Shown here: positions 19,855 to 26,976 of the stretch, piece by piece
Layout: every line of letters starts with the position of its first letter
Numbering within the stretch: the stretch's first letter is position 1
Virus record (IMG/VR): IMGVR_UViG_3300017748_000093
Coordinates: 1-28,167 of that record
Direction: 5' to 3' (one strand)
DNA length: 28,167 nucleotides
From: a virus
Notes under the pieces: generated by a model
What the model was told of the DNA's origin: nothing
The model's database searches: none
What the model saw: the letters and a program-made list of their open reading frames with translations, nothing else
Program-made: the position numbers and the translations under genes

Positions 19855-21301
19855 ATATAAGACAGTGCCATATCAACATCAAAAAGATGCTTTGATGCTT
19901 AGTTTTAATAAACCAAACTACGCATACTTCATGGAGATGGGATGTGGTAAGTCTAAAGTTCTGCTCGACAATATGGCATGGCTTAGACTTCAAAAACAAA
20001 TAGACTCTGCAATTATAGTGGCTCCCAAGGGAGTCTATAGAAATTGGGAATTGACAGAGATTCCGAAACATTTTTTGGATGAAGTTGAACACGAGGTTTT
20101 TACCTGGAGAGCTAACCCAACAAAAAATCAAAAGGATGATTTAGTTCGTGCAACAAAAGACAGATCAAAGTTTAGAATACTTTTAATCAATGTCGAAGGT
20201 TTTGCTACACCAAAAGTCAAAAGATACACTGATGCTTTTATAAAAAACTCAAACTTTTTATTAGCAGTAGATGAATCAACAACAATAAAGAATCATCAAG
20301 CTAAAAGAACAAAGGCATTAATCAATCTTGGTAAACAAGCAAGTTACAAAAGAATATTGACGGGATCTCCCGTTACAAGATCTCCAATGGATTTGTTTTC
20401 TCAATGTTTATTTATGGATCAAAACTTATTAGGCTTTGATTCTTTTTGGTCTTTTCAAGGACGATATGCAGTAACTAGAAGACAAAAGATGGGTGCCCAT
20501 TCTTTTAATCAAGTCATTGGTTATCGAAACCTGGAAGAACTAGCAGAAAGAATAAAAACTTTTTCGTTTAGAGTTACAAAAGAAAATGTTTTAAAAGATG
20601 TGCCACCAAAAATATACACAACTAGACAAGTAAGTTTATCAACAGAACAAATGCAACACTATCAGTCCATGAAGAAACATGCATTGACAGTGGTCAATGA
20701 TGAGTTGGTAAGTGCTACTGAAGTCATGACACAATTGATAAAGCTGCAACAGTTACTTTGTGGTTTTATTGTAACCAATGATGGTAAAACTATTGAAGTT
20801 AAAAACAATAGAATGAATTCTATGTTGGATGCTATTGAAGAGATGAGTGGCAAGGTTATAATTTGGGCAAGATTTAGGCACGATATTATTTCAATAACAA
20901 ATACATTAAGAAAAAAATATGGACATGTATCTACTGTAAATTATTTCGGAGACACATCTGAAACAGACAGACAACATGCAATAATAGGAATTGAGAACGA
21001 TCCTAAAGTAAGATTTTTTGTTGCTAATCCTCAAACGGGAGGCAGAGGTTTGACTTTGATCAAGGCAACAAATGTAATCTATTATTCTAATGATTTTGAT
21101 TTAGAAAAACGGATTCAATCTGAAGATCGTAATCATAGGTCGGGTCAGAAGAATCAAGTTGTTTATGTTGATTTGATAGTTAAAGGCACGATTGACGAGT
21201 ATATCGTTAAGGTTTTACAAAATAAAATTGTATTAGCAGGTAAATCTTTGAATGAAGAAGCAAAGAAATGGTTACAAGTTTCTCCAAAAAAAGATAATTA
21301 A
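19844..21301 (+). CDS. SNF2-like SF2 helicase
   Basis: 485 residues. Motif I is MEMGCGKSK (30-38), motif II DEST (143-146, in place of DEAD/DEGH), motif III LTGSPV (172-177), the C-terminal RecA lobe has KVIIWARFRHDI and FFVANPQTGGRGLTL (motif V), and motif VI is QSEDRNHRSGQ (425-435). The arrangement is that of the SNF2/DEXH translocases encoded by many phages. It lies in the replication block with a second helicase (25106) of another superfamily, so a role in origin opening, recombination or fork restart is likely. AAGGGAGGAAAG precedes the ATG. Full length for the phage type. Confidence 0.9.
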   Translation: MKFKYKTVPYQHQKDALMLSFNKPNYAYFMEMGCGKSKVLLDNMAWLRLQKQIDSAIIVAPKGVYRNWELTEIPKHFLDEVEHEVFTWRANPTKNQKDDLVRATKDRSKFRILLINVEGFATPKVKRYTDAFIKNSNFLLAVDESTTIKNHQAKRTKALINLGKQASYKRILTGSPVTRSPMDLFSQCLFMDQNLLGFDSFWSFQGRYAVTRRQKMGAHSFNQVIGYRNLEELAERIKTFSFRVTKENVLKDVPPKIYTTRQVSLSTEQMQHYQSMKKHALTVVNDELVSATEVMTQLIKLQQLLCGFIVTNDGKTIEVKNNRMNSMLDAIEEMSGKVIIWARFRHDIISITNTLRKKYGHVSTVNYFGDTSETDRQHAIIGIENDPKVRFFVANPQTGGRGLTLIKATNVIYYSNDFDLEKRIQSEDRNHRSGQKNQVVYVDLIVKGTIDEYIVKVLQNKIVLAGKSLNEEAKKWLQVSPKKDN

Positions 21302-21367
21302 TTGCTGAAAATTAAAACAAAATGATATATATAATAAGTGTGAGCAATAAATAACAAGGAGTTTAGG
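21302..21367 (+). promoter_or_regulatory. Promoter region of the ribbon-helix-helix gene
   Basis: A perfect TATAAT lies at 21330-21335, with no well-placed -35 (TTGCTG at 21302-21307 is 22 bases away). ATTGCT at 21301-21306 and AGCAAT near 21343-21348 are inverted and flank it, a possible operator. AAGGAG precedes the GTG at 21368. Confidence 0.5.
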
Positions 21368-21508
21368 GTGCAAAAATACAGAACAGTGGCTATCCCATTA
21401 GAGATTTTTGAAGATCTAAAAAAGATAGCCGATCAAGAAGGAAGATCATACGCAAGACAAATTAGTTGGATGATTAAAAATTATTTTGAAAAAAGTATTG
21501 ACAATTAA
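21368..21508 (+). CDS. Ribbon-helix-helix regulator, Arc/CopG-like
   Basis: 46 residues from a GTG at 21368 with AAGGAG six bases before it. KYRTVAIPLEIFEDLKKIAD is the beta strand and first helix, EGRSYARQISWMIKNYFEK the turn and second helix of the Arc/MetJ fold, with the alternating polar T-V-A-I strand that enters the major groove. Proteins this small are dimers or tetramers binding short palindromes, and usually control phage promoters. It follows its own promoter between the two helicase and SSB blocks. It is the only clear small DNA-binding regulator I see here, so it is a candidate for the protein that reads TTAACATGTTAA, though its own promoter lacks that site. Confidence 0.8.
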   Translation: MQKYRTVAIPLEIFEDLKKIADQEGRSYARQISWMIKNYFEKSIDN

Positions 21509-21526
21509 TTGCAAATGATTATCTTA
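21498..21526 (+). promoter_or_regulatory. Sigma-70-type promoter for the SSB/primase block
   Basis: A perfect TTGACA at 21498-21503, overlapping the end of the regulator gene, then 17 bases and a weaker ATCTTA at 21521-21526. CAATTAATTG at 21502-21511 lies inside the promoter. Confidence 0.55.
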
Positions 21527-21560
21527 AAAATATCCTTAAAAATTGGATATTGAAAAAAAT

Positions 21561-21629
21561 ATTCTCGGCAGTTTGTCACGGAGCTGCCGAGAGTAAAAAA
21601 ACCGAAGGGTATAACTTTAACAAAGGAGG
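21561..21629 (+). promoter_or_regulatory. 5' leader hairpin with possible pseudoknot over the ribosome site
   Basis: TCTCGGCAG (21563-21571) pairs with CTGCCGAGA (21584-21592), extendable by one wobble and one A-T pair; the loop is 12 bases. The first loop bases, TTTGT (21572-21576), are complementary to ACAAA (21620-21624), which is immediately followed by GGAGG (21625-21629), the ribosome site of the gene at 21637. This is the form of an H-type pseudoknot that hides the ribosome site, as in SAM-II and SAM-V riboswitches or in the T4 gene 32 mRNA. The ligand, if any, cannot be told from this. Confidence 0.6.
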
Positions 21630-21636
21630 TTCAATT

Positions 21637-22194
21637 ATGAACGAGTTATTTGAAACGATGGTTGCAGATGCGAGTGCGTTTGATAATGTTAACGCAAAAA
21701 AGGGGAGTGAATTATCCTCTCTAATTCGTCACAGTCAACAACTTTCAAATCAAATCAAAGAAGCCGAGCAACATCTTAAAGATCTCAAGGCAACGAGGCA
21801 TAAGACTGATACGGAATCTATTCCTGCACTAATGCAAGAAATGGGAATGGATTCTATTACTGTAGAAGGTAATAAAGTTCAGTTAAAACCTTTTGTACAT
21901 GCGAGTATACCTCAAGATCGAAAAGGTGAAGCATTTGATTGGTTAAGATCAATAGGCGAGAGTGACATTATTAAGAACGATGTCACTGTTAGTTTTAGCA
22001 TGGGAGAAGACAACATTGCTAAATCTGTTATTGCCGATCTCGAAGAGAAAGGTGTGAATCCAAGTTCAAAGACACACATACATCCAATGACTTTGAAATC
22101 TTGGTTATCTGATCGCATCAAAGAAGGTAAAGACGTAGACCTTGAAATGTTTGGTGCGTATGTTGGTACAACTGCTACAATTAGAAAGGGTTAA
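21637..22194 (+). CDS. Unknown replication-block protein with coiled coil
   Basis: 185 residues from the ATG at 21637 (MNELFETMVADASAFDNVNA), seven bases after GGAGG. A TTG frame extends upstream through the leader hairpin, which I reject. Residues about 25-55 form a coiled coil (LIRHSQQLSNQIKEAEQHLK), followed by a compact part with MGMDSITVEGNKVQLKPFVH, SDIIKNDVTVSFSMGED and HPMTLKSWLSDRIKEGKDVD. I recall similar phage proteins beside SSB-like genes, but no function. Translation may be controlled by the pseudoknot upstream. It is followed four bases later by the likely SSB. Confidence 0.75.
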   Translation: MNELFETMVADASAFDNVNAKKGSELSSLIRHSQQLSNQIKEAEQHLKDLKATRHKTDTESIPALMQEMGMDSITVEGNKVQLKPFVHASIPQDRKGEAFDWLRSIGESDIIKNDVTVSFSMGEDNIAKSVIADLEEKGVNPSSKTHIHPMTLKSWLSDRIKEGKDVDLEMFGAYVGTTATIRKG

Positions 22195-22198
22195 TACA

Positions 22199-23002
22199 TT
22201 GAAAACACAAGTAGTAGAGAAAAAAGAAGCAGGTCTACCTGCTAGTTTGATAAGTGAAATGGCAACCGATTCTGGCTTGGGACTATCTAACGTCACGGCA
22301 GATGATATGCAGATTCCTTTTTTAAGGATTCTACAAGCATTATCTCCACAGTTAGTTAAAACTAATTCGGGTTATATAAAAGGTGCAGAACAAGGCGACA
22401 TCTTCAATACTGTTACTCATCAAGTATGGAAAGCAGAAGAAGGTATTACTGTTGTACCTTGCTATTTTGAACAAAAATTACTTGAGTTCGTACCAAGATC
22501 TCAAGGTGGTGGTTTCGTACAAGAGTTATCAAAGGATCATCCAGATGTTTTAAATGTCAAGAGAGACAAAGAAACTAATATGGATATGTTACCTAGTGGT
22601 AATGAACTTGTAAGAACGGGTCAACATTATGTTAAGGTCTTAAATGAAGAACTTGGCATGTTAGAACCTGCTATCATCGACATGAAGAAGACACAAATCA
22701 GACGTTCAAAGATTTGGGTTACACAAATGTCAATGCAAACTATTAAGTTAGCAGATGGCAAATCAAAACCTGCTCCTATGTTCGCTAACAAATGGATACT
22801 TAAAACAGTAGCCGATGGTAACGACAAAGGATCTTGGTATTCCTGGCAGATAGAAAAGGTCGGGATGGTAGATACTCTTGACGTTTATAATGAATGTAAA
22901 GAGTTTCATAACAGTGTTGCAAGTGGAGAAATCAAAGGAACGGCAGTAGCCGATGAGATTGATCAAGCTCCAACTGTTAACGCAGATGAAGTGCCATTCT
23001 AA
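22199..23002 (+). CDS. Putative single-stranded DNA-binding protein
   Basis: 267 residues from a TTG at 22199, with AAAGGG eight bases upstream (MKTQVVEKKEAGLPASLISE). An in-frame ATG further upstream lies inside the previous gene and gives an unlikely N-terminus. The core, MQIPFLRILQALSPQLVKTN then YIKGAEQGDIFNTVTHQVWK and ITVVPCYFEQKLLEFVPRSQ, is a family I recall from many phages next to replication genes. The last residues, NADEVPF, form the acidic tip with final Pro-Phe found on bacterial SSB (DDDIPF), which binds partner enzymes. With the primase next, coating of single-stranded DNA is the best guess; I see no proven OB-fold pattern. Confidence 0.65.
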   Translation: MKTQVVEKKEAGLPASLISEMATDSGLGLSNVTADDMQIPFLRILQALSPQLVKTNSGYIKGAEQGDIFNTVTHQVWKAEEGITVVPCYFEQKLLEFVPRSQGGGFVQELSKDHPDVLNVKRDKETNMDMLPSGNELVRTGQHYVKVLNEELGMLEPAIIDMKKTQIRRSKIWVTQMSMQTIKLADGKSKPAPMFANKWILKTVADGNDKGSWYSWQIEKVGMVDTLDVYNECKEFHNSVASGEIKGTAVADEIDQAPTVNADEVPF

Positions 23003-23012
23003 CTTTTAAAAG

Positions 23013-23057
23013 TTTCGGGTAGAAGTTCCTCCAAAATCATTTTTCTTCTACCCGAAA
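23013..23057 (+). repeat. 13-bp hairpin between the SSB-like and primase genes
   Basis: TTTCGGGTAGAAG faces CTTCTACCCGAAA across a 19-base loop. No T tract follows, so it is not a classical terminator; it may stabilise the upstream message or set relative expression of the two genes. Confidence 0.65.
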
Positions 23058-23078
23058 ACCATCTGTGAGGAATAATTA

Positions 23079-24608
23079 ATGGACAATGGTCAAAGGTTTA
23101 TGGATGCTTTTGAGGGATTCTCGGAAGCACACGGAGAGACAAAGATTTCCCAGGAAAGACGACAAGGGAAACAAGCAGCTAATTCATATATAAAAAGAAC
23201 TCCTTTAACAATGGAACTTATCAACGGTCATCTTAACGGTGGACTTGGTGTAGGATCTATTCCAATAAATGAAAACAACATGTGTAAGTTCGGTGCATTA
23301 GACATTGATACATATCCTATTGATCATGTTGCATTAGACAAAAAATTATTGAAATTAAAAATACCTTGTATTGTATGCAGAAGTAAATCTGGTGGGGCAC
23401 ATATTTTTTTCTTTTTATCTGATTGGATGAGTGCAGGAGAATTTAGAGATAAAGCATCAGAGATTGCATCTGTAATTGGTTTTGGTAACTGTGAGATTTT
23501 TCCAAAGCAAGAGCAAATATTAGTAGAAAGAGGAGATGTAGGTAACTTCATAAACTTACCTTATCATAATCAAGAACAAACCATGAGGTATGCTTTCAAA
23601 GAAGATGGAGAGATGGCTACCTTCGAAGAATTTTTAGATTTAGTAGATAAAAGAAAAGTCAAACCAAATGATTTTTTTAAACTTCAAGTAGGAACAAAAA
23701 AGACAGAACCTTTTCCAGAGAGTCCACCTTGTTTAAATGTCATGGCATTAAACGGCATTGGAGAGGGGGCAAGGAACATGTCTTTGTTTAACTATGGTGC
23801 AATGTTTAAGAAGATGGATCCCGATAATTGGAAGGCGCTGCTAGAAAAATTTAATATTGATTATTGTTCTAGTCCATTATCTGCACAAGAAATAGTTCAT
23901 ATACAAAGTCAGTTAGATAAGAAAGAATATTTTTATACATGCAATCAAGAACCTCTTAAATCACATTGCAACAAGGCTTTATGCAAACGAAGAAAGTATG
24001 GCATTGGTGCAAATGTAGATGCAGTAGAGATAACAGGTATATCTATTGTTAAATCAGAACCAAGAGTATTCTTTGCAGACTTGGATGGTAGACGATTAGA
24101 GTTAACAAGTTTTGATTTACAATCACAATCTAAGTTTCAAATAGCATGTCTTGAGCAACAAAATTTTATGCCACCAAAGGTAAAAGAGGGCGATTGGCAG
24201 TTGTTAATTAACGGATTGTTAGCAGAGGCTAATGAAATAGAAGTGCCAGAAGAATTAACTTACAAAGGACATTTTAATCAACTGCTTGAGTCTTTCTGTT
24301 ATGGACGAGTACAAGCACAATCCGCAGAAGAACTTCTTATTGGTAAACCATGGATTATGGAGGGATTAGTCTATTTTAAAATAGACTCATTTATAGAATT
24401 TTTAAGGCAAAAAGGTTTTACACATTATTCTAAGGGTCAGATTCAAGAGAGAATTAAAGAAATAAACAATGGAGATAAGTGTAGTGAGGGAAAATCTTTT
24501 AAAACAACTGATGGAAAATGGAAAACTATTCGTGTCTGGTGGGTTCCTGAAGTAAAAGAAGATGTTGAAATACCTAAAGTAGAATTTGAAGAGGAGGTGC
24601 CGTTCTAA
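23079..24608 (+). CDS. Archaeo-eukaryotic-type primase (prim-pol)
   Basis: 509 residues. FGALDIDTYP holds the catalytic D75-x-D77; CRSKSGGAHIFFFL has the SGGxH108 motif; NFINLPYHN (156-164) is the third motif region. Together they are the AEP palm. A cysteine group further on (TCNQEPLKSHCNKALCKRRKYG) probably binds zinc, as in related primases. The C-terminus, VEFEEEVPF, is an SSB-like acidic tip nearly the same as that of the preceding protein. It would make primers for the family A polymerase encoded at 26963. There is no helicase domain in the same chain, so one of the two separate helicases must serve. The ATG has GTGAGGA upstream. Confidence 0.8.
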   Translation: MDNGQRFMDAFEGFSEAHGETKISQERRQGKQAANSYIKRTPLTMELINGHLNGGLGVGSIPINENNMCKFGALDIDTYPIDHVALDKKLLKLKIPCIVCRSKSGGAHIFFFLSDWMSAGEFRDKASEIASVIGFGNCEIFPKQEQILVERGDVGNFINLPYHNQEQTMRYAFKEDGEMATFEEFLDLVDKRKVKPNDFFKLQVGTKKTEPFPESPPCLNVMALNGIGEGARNMSLFNYGAMFKKMDPDNWKALLEKFNIDYCSSPLSAQEIVHIQSQLDKKEYFYTCNQEPLKSHCNKALCKRRKYGIGANVDAVEITGISIVKSEPRVFFADLDGRRLELTSFDLQSQSKFQIACLEQQNFMPPKVKEGDWQLLINGLLAEANEIEVPEELTYKGHFNQLLESFCYGRVQAQSAEELLIGKPWIMEGLVYFKIDSFIEFLRQKGFTHYSKGQIQERIKEINNGDKCSEGKSFKTTDGKWKTIRVWWVPEVKEDVEIPKVEFEEEVPF

Positions 24609-24892
24609 TGAAAAAAGATAAAATAGAATTATTTAAAGAATTTTCAGAGTTTGTAAGACATGAAAAAGCTTTAGAATTATTTATCAAAACGATTGATTTT
24701 TTAGAAGAATATGAACAAGACAGTGTAGAATTTGTAAGAGAACAAAGAAAGGCTCCTTATTCTCTTACCAAAGAAGAGAGAGCAGATTTAGTTCATAAAC
24801 AAGAATTGGCACGAAGTTTTAAGATAGTTAAGGATTATCTTATACAAAGACGAGAGTCTTTCATAGAAATGTTTTTTAAAGAGTATAAATAA
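24608..24892 (+). CDS. Small helical protein
   Basis: 94 residues, starting MKKDKIELFKEFSEFVRHEK. All helical and strongly charged (LEEYEQDSVEFVREQRKAPY; then KQELARSFKIVKDYLIQRRE). TAATG-coupled to the primase and to the next gene, so it is part of the replication unit. It could be a helicase loader or accessory subunit by position, but no motif supports that. Confidence 0.65.
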   Translation: MKKDKIELFKEFSEFVRHEKALELFIKTIDFLEEYEQDSVEFVREQRKAPYSLTKEERADLVHKQELARSFKIVKDYLIQRRESFIEMFFKEYK

Positions 24893-25170
24893 TGGAAGTA
24901 TTAATAGCTTTTTGCATCATCATAATAGAAGAATCAAGATACAAGGGAGGCAAATCAATTTGTAATTTTTGGAACCCTGGTGTTGTTTTTAAAACTTATG
25001 AAGAATGTGTGAAGGATAAAAAATTAATCGAAGACTATGTAGTGGAGGAGGCTTGGAGGATTCATCCAAAGGCAGTCAAAATATACGCAAAAGGAGTATG
25101 TGCTAATGAAAAACTTACAACAAAGAATCCCACAACAAGAAATAAAGGAAGAAGTCCTCAAAGAAAATGA
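24892..25170 (+). CDS. Small protein with hydrophobic start and cysteines
   Basis: 92 residues, starting MEVLIAFCIIIIEESRYKGG. The hydrophobic first 13 residues are too short for a clear membrane helix but could be a weak signal. ICNFWNPGVVFKTYEECVKD and KIYAKGVCANEK give three spaced cysteines, similar in plan to the protein at 3329-3529. The basic tail (TTRNKGRSPQRK) overlaps the next gene by 65 bases. Function unknown. Confidence 0.6.
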   Translation: MEVLIAFCIIIIEESRYKGGKSICNFWNPGVVFKTYEECVKDKKLIEDYVVEEAWRIHPKAVKIYAKGVCANEKLTTKNPTTRNKGRSPQRK

Positions 25171-26692
25171 GATTGCTATATATGGACCACCTGGCACGGG
25201 GAAAACAACTAAACTTTTAAATATTATAGAAGAAGCTATTGCAGATGGAGTTAATCCAGAAAGAATAGCTTTTTTATCCTTTACAAGAAAAGCTGCACAA
25301 GAAGCTATAGACAGAGCATCTTTGAAATTTAATTTAGATCAAAAGCATTTTCCACACTTTAGAACATTACATTCACTTGCATTTCGCTGGGTAGGGATGA
25401 GGTCAGAAGATGTTATGAAACCTGCCGACATGAGATTCTTAGCTAAAAAATTAGGAATTGTTTTTAGAAAAGAAGAGAAAATAAATATTGAAGATGGAGA
25501 TATGTATACAGTCGGATCTAGTGATGGCGATAAATATTTTCATATTATGAATATAGCTAGACTTAAACAAACAGATTATATGTATGAGTTTGATAAGTTT
25601 GGAGACATAAGTTTGTTCAGAGCTTATATGCCTCGTATTGTACAAGCATACAAAGATTACAAAAAAGCAAATCTTAAAGTTGATTTTACAGACATGTTAC
25701 TTCAATTTTTAGAACAAGGAACAGGTCCCGATTTAGATTTGTTAATTGTAGATGAGGCACAAGACTTAGTTCCAATACAATGGAGAATGGTCAAGAAATG
25801 TTTGTTACCTAATTCCAAAAAAGCATACTATGCTGGGGATGATGATCAATGCATCTTTAATTGGACAGGCGCAAACGTACATAATTTTTTAAACTGTGCC
25901 AAAGAATCCATAGTATTAAATCAATCTTACAGAGTTCCTTATTCTATTTGGTCTCTTGCAAGAGGAATAATAAATAAAGTTGAGACAAGAAAAAAAAAGG
26001 AATACAAACCAAAAGATGAAGATGGTTCTGTTTCTTATTATTTTGATGTTATGGATATAAATTTTAATGAAGGGGAGTGGTATGTATTGGCAAGAACAAA
26101 CAGAATACTTTCGATAGTTTCTGAAAAGTTACAAAACGAAGGATACTTATTCTGGAGAGAAGGTTCTGGTTGGTCTGTATCTGAAGATATTATTAACAGT
26201 ATAGAGGTGTGGTTACAATTATGCAAAGATCAAAGTCTAAAAGTAAAACAGTGGGTAGAATTTTCGAAGAAAACAAAAAAAGGTATCATTGGTCATGGTG
26301 GAAAAAGAAAAATAGAATCGTTGGATTCGGAAAGGACGTACACTTTAGAGGATTTATTAAAAAGCGAGATAGGACATCTTTTAAATTTAAAAAAGGAAAT
26401 GATGTGGTACGATGTAATTCAAATGACAGATCAACAACGAATATATATTACCTCGGCACGGAGAAGGGGAGAGTTTATTCTAACTAAAAAACCAAGGATT
26501 CGCATATCAACAATCCATAAAGCAAAAGGTGGAGAAGCTGACAATGTGGCATTAATGCTTGACTGCCCTAAGATAATAAAGGAAAAAGGGGACGCGGATA
26601 GTGAACATAGAGTCTTCTATGTGGGTGCAACTCGTGCAAGAAAATCATTACATATAGTAGAAAGAAGAGATGTGAATGGATATCAAATATGA
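25106..26692 (+). CDS. UvrD/Rep-like SF1 helicase
   Basis: 528 residues from the ATG at 25106; a GTG at 25100 is possible but too near AAGGAG. Motif I is GPPGTGKTT (27-35), Ia IAFLSFTRKAA, II LLIVDEAQDLVPIQW, III YAGDDDQCIFNWTGA, IV LNQSYRVPYSI, V STIHKAKGGEADNVAL and VI FYVGATRARKSLHI. All seven are present, so it should be an active 3'-5' single-stranded DNA translocase. Shorter than host UvrD (about 720), which is usual for phage forms lacking parts of the accessory domains. With the primase and polymerase beside it, it is a good candidate for the replicative helicase, with repair or recombination as the alternative. Confidence 0.92.
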   Translation: MKNLQQRIPQQEIKEEVLKENEIAIYGPPGTGKTTKLLNIIEEAIADGVNPERIAFLSFTRKAAQEAIDRASLKFNLDQKHFPHFRTLHSLAFRWVGMRSEDVMKPADMRFLAKKLGIVFRKEEKINIEDGDMYTVGSSDGDKYFHIMNIARLKQTDYMYEFDKFGDISLFRAYMPRIVQAYKDYKKANLKVDFTDMLLQFLEQGTGPDLDLLIVDEAQDLVPIQWRMVKKCLLPNSKKAYYAGDDDQCIFNWTGANVHNFLNCAKESIVLNQSYRVPYSIWSLARGIINKVETRKKKEYKPKDEDGSVSYYFDVMDINFNEGEWYVLARTNRILSIVSEKLQNEGYLFWREGSGWSVSEDIINSIEVWLQLCKDQSLKVKQWVEFSKKTKKGIIGHGGKRKIESLDSERTYTLEDLLKSEIGHLLNLKKEMMWYDVIQMTDQQRIYITSARRRGEFILTKKPRIRISTIHKAKGGEADNVALMLDCPKIIKEKGDADSEHRVFYVGATRARKSLHIVERRDVNGYQI

Positions 26693-26976
26693 AAAAAGAT
26701 AGAGAGTTTTTTTTAAAAGAGGCAGAGAAACTGATCAATGGACAGAGAGCCAAGGAGTATGGACCTGCAAAAAAGAATCATCAACGTATAGCCGATATAT
26801 GGACTATACTGTTAGATAAAAAATTAAATGGTGCAATCACTCCAGAGGAAGTTGTGGCTTGTATGATCGGTGTTAAAGTTGCTCGTCTTGCAGAAGATAT
26901 TTCAAAAGACGATTCTTGGACAGACGTTATAGGTTATGCTGCACTCGGCGGAGAAATAATAAATGACAAATCCTGA
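26689..26976 (+). CDS. DUF6378-like phage protein
   Basis: 95 residues. EKLINGQRAKEYGPAKKNHQRIADIW then ITPEEVVACMIGVKVARLAED and SWTDVIGYAALGGEII match the pattern of a phage family I know as DUF6378 (R-x-x-x-YG, N-x-x-RIA, ITPE-V, K-ARL, D-GYAAL). The helical acidic design resembles the all-alpha NTP pyrophosphatases such as MazG, so a nucleotide-hydrolysing role is possible but not shown. ATGA overlap with the helicase and 14-base overlap with the polymerase place it in the replication operon. Confidence 0.75.
   Translation: MKKDREFFLKEAEKLINGQRAKEYGPAKKNHQRIADIWTILLDKKLNGAITPEEVVACMIGVKVARLAEDISKDDSWTDVIGYAALGGEIINDKS

Noticed and set aside
21561-21629. Naming the leader a SAM-V riboswitch
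   Set aside because: The shape fits, but I could not confirm the conserved ligand-binding bases from memory, and the downstream gene is not a methionine-cycle gene.
21550-21636. Extending the 185-residue protein to a TTG at 21550
   Set aside because: The added codons would run through the leader hairpin, and the ATG at 21637 has a strong GGAGG at the right distance.
26209-26487. Plus-strand frame inside the UvrD-like helicase gene
   Set aside because: Highly basic reading of a conserved helicase region in the wrong frame, with no ribosome site or family-like motif.
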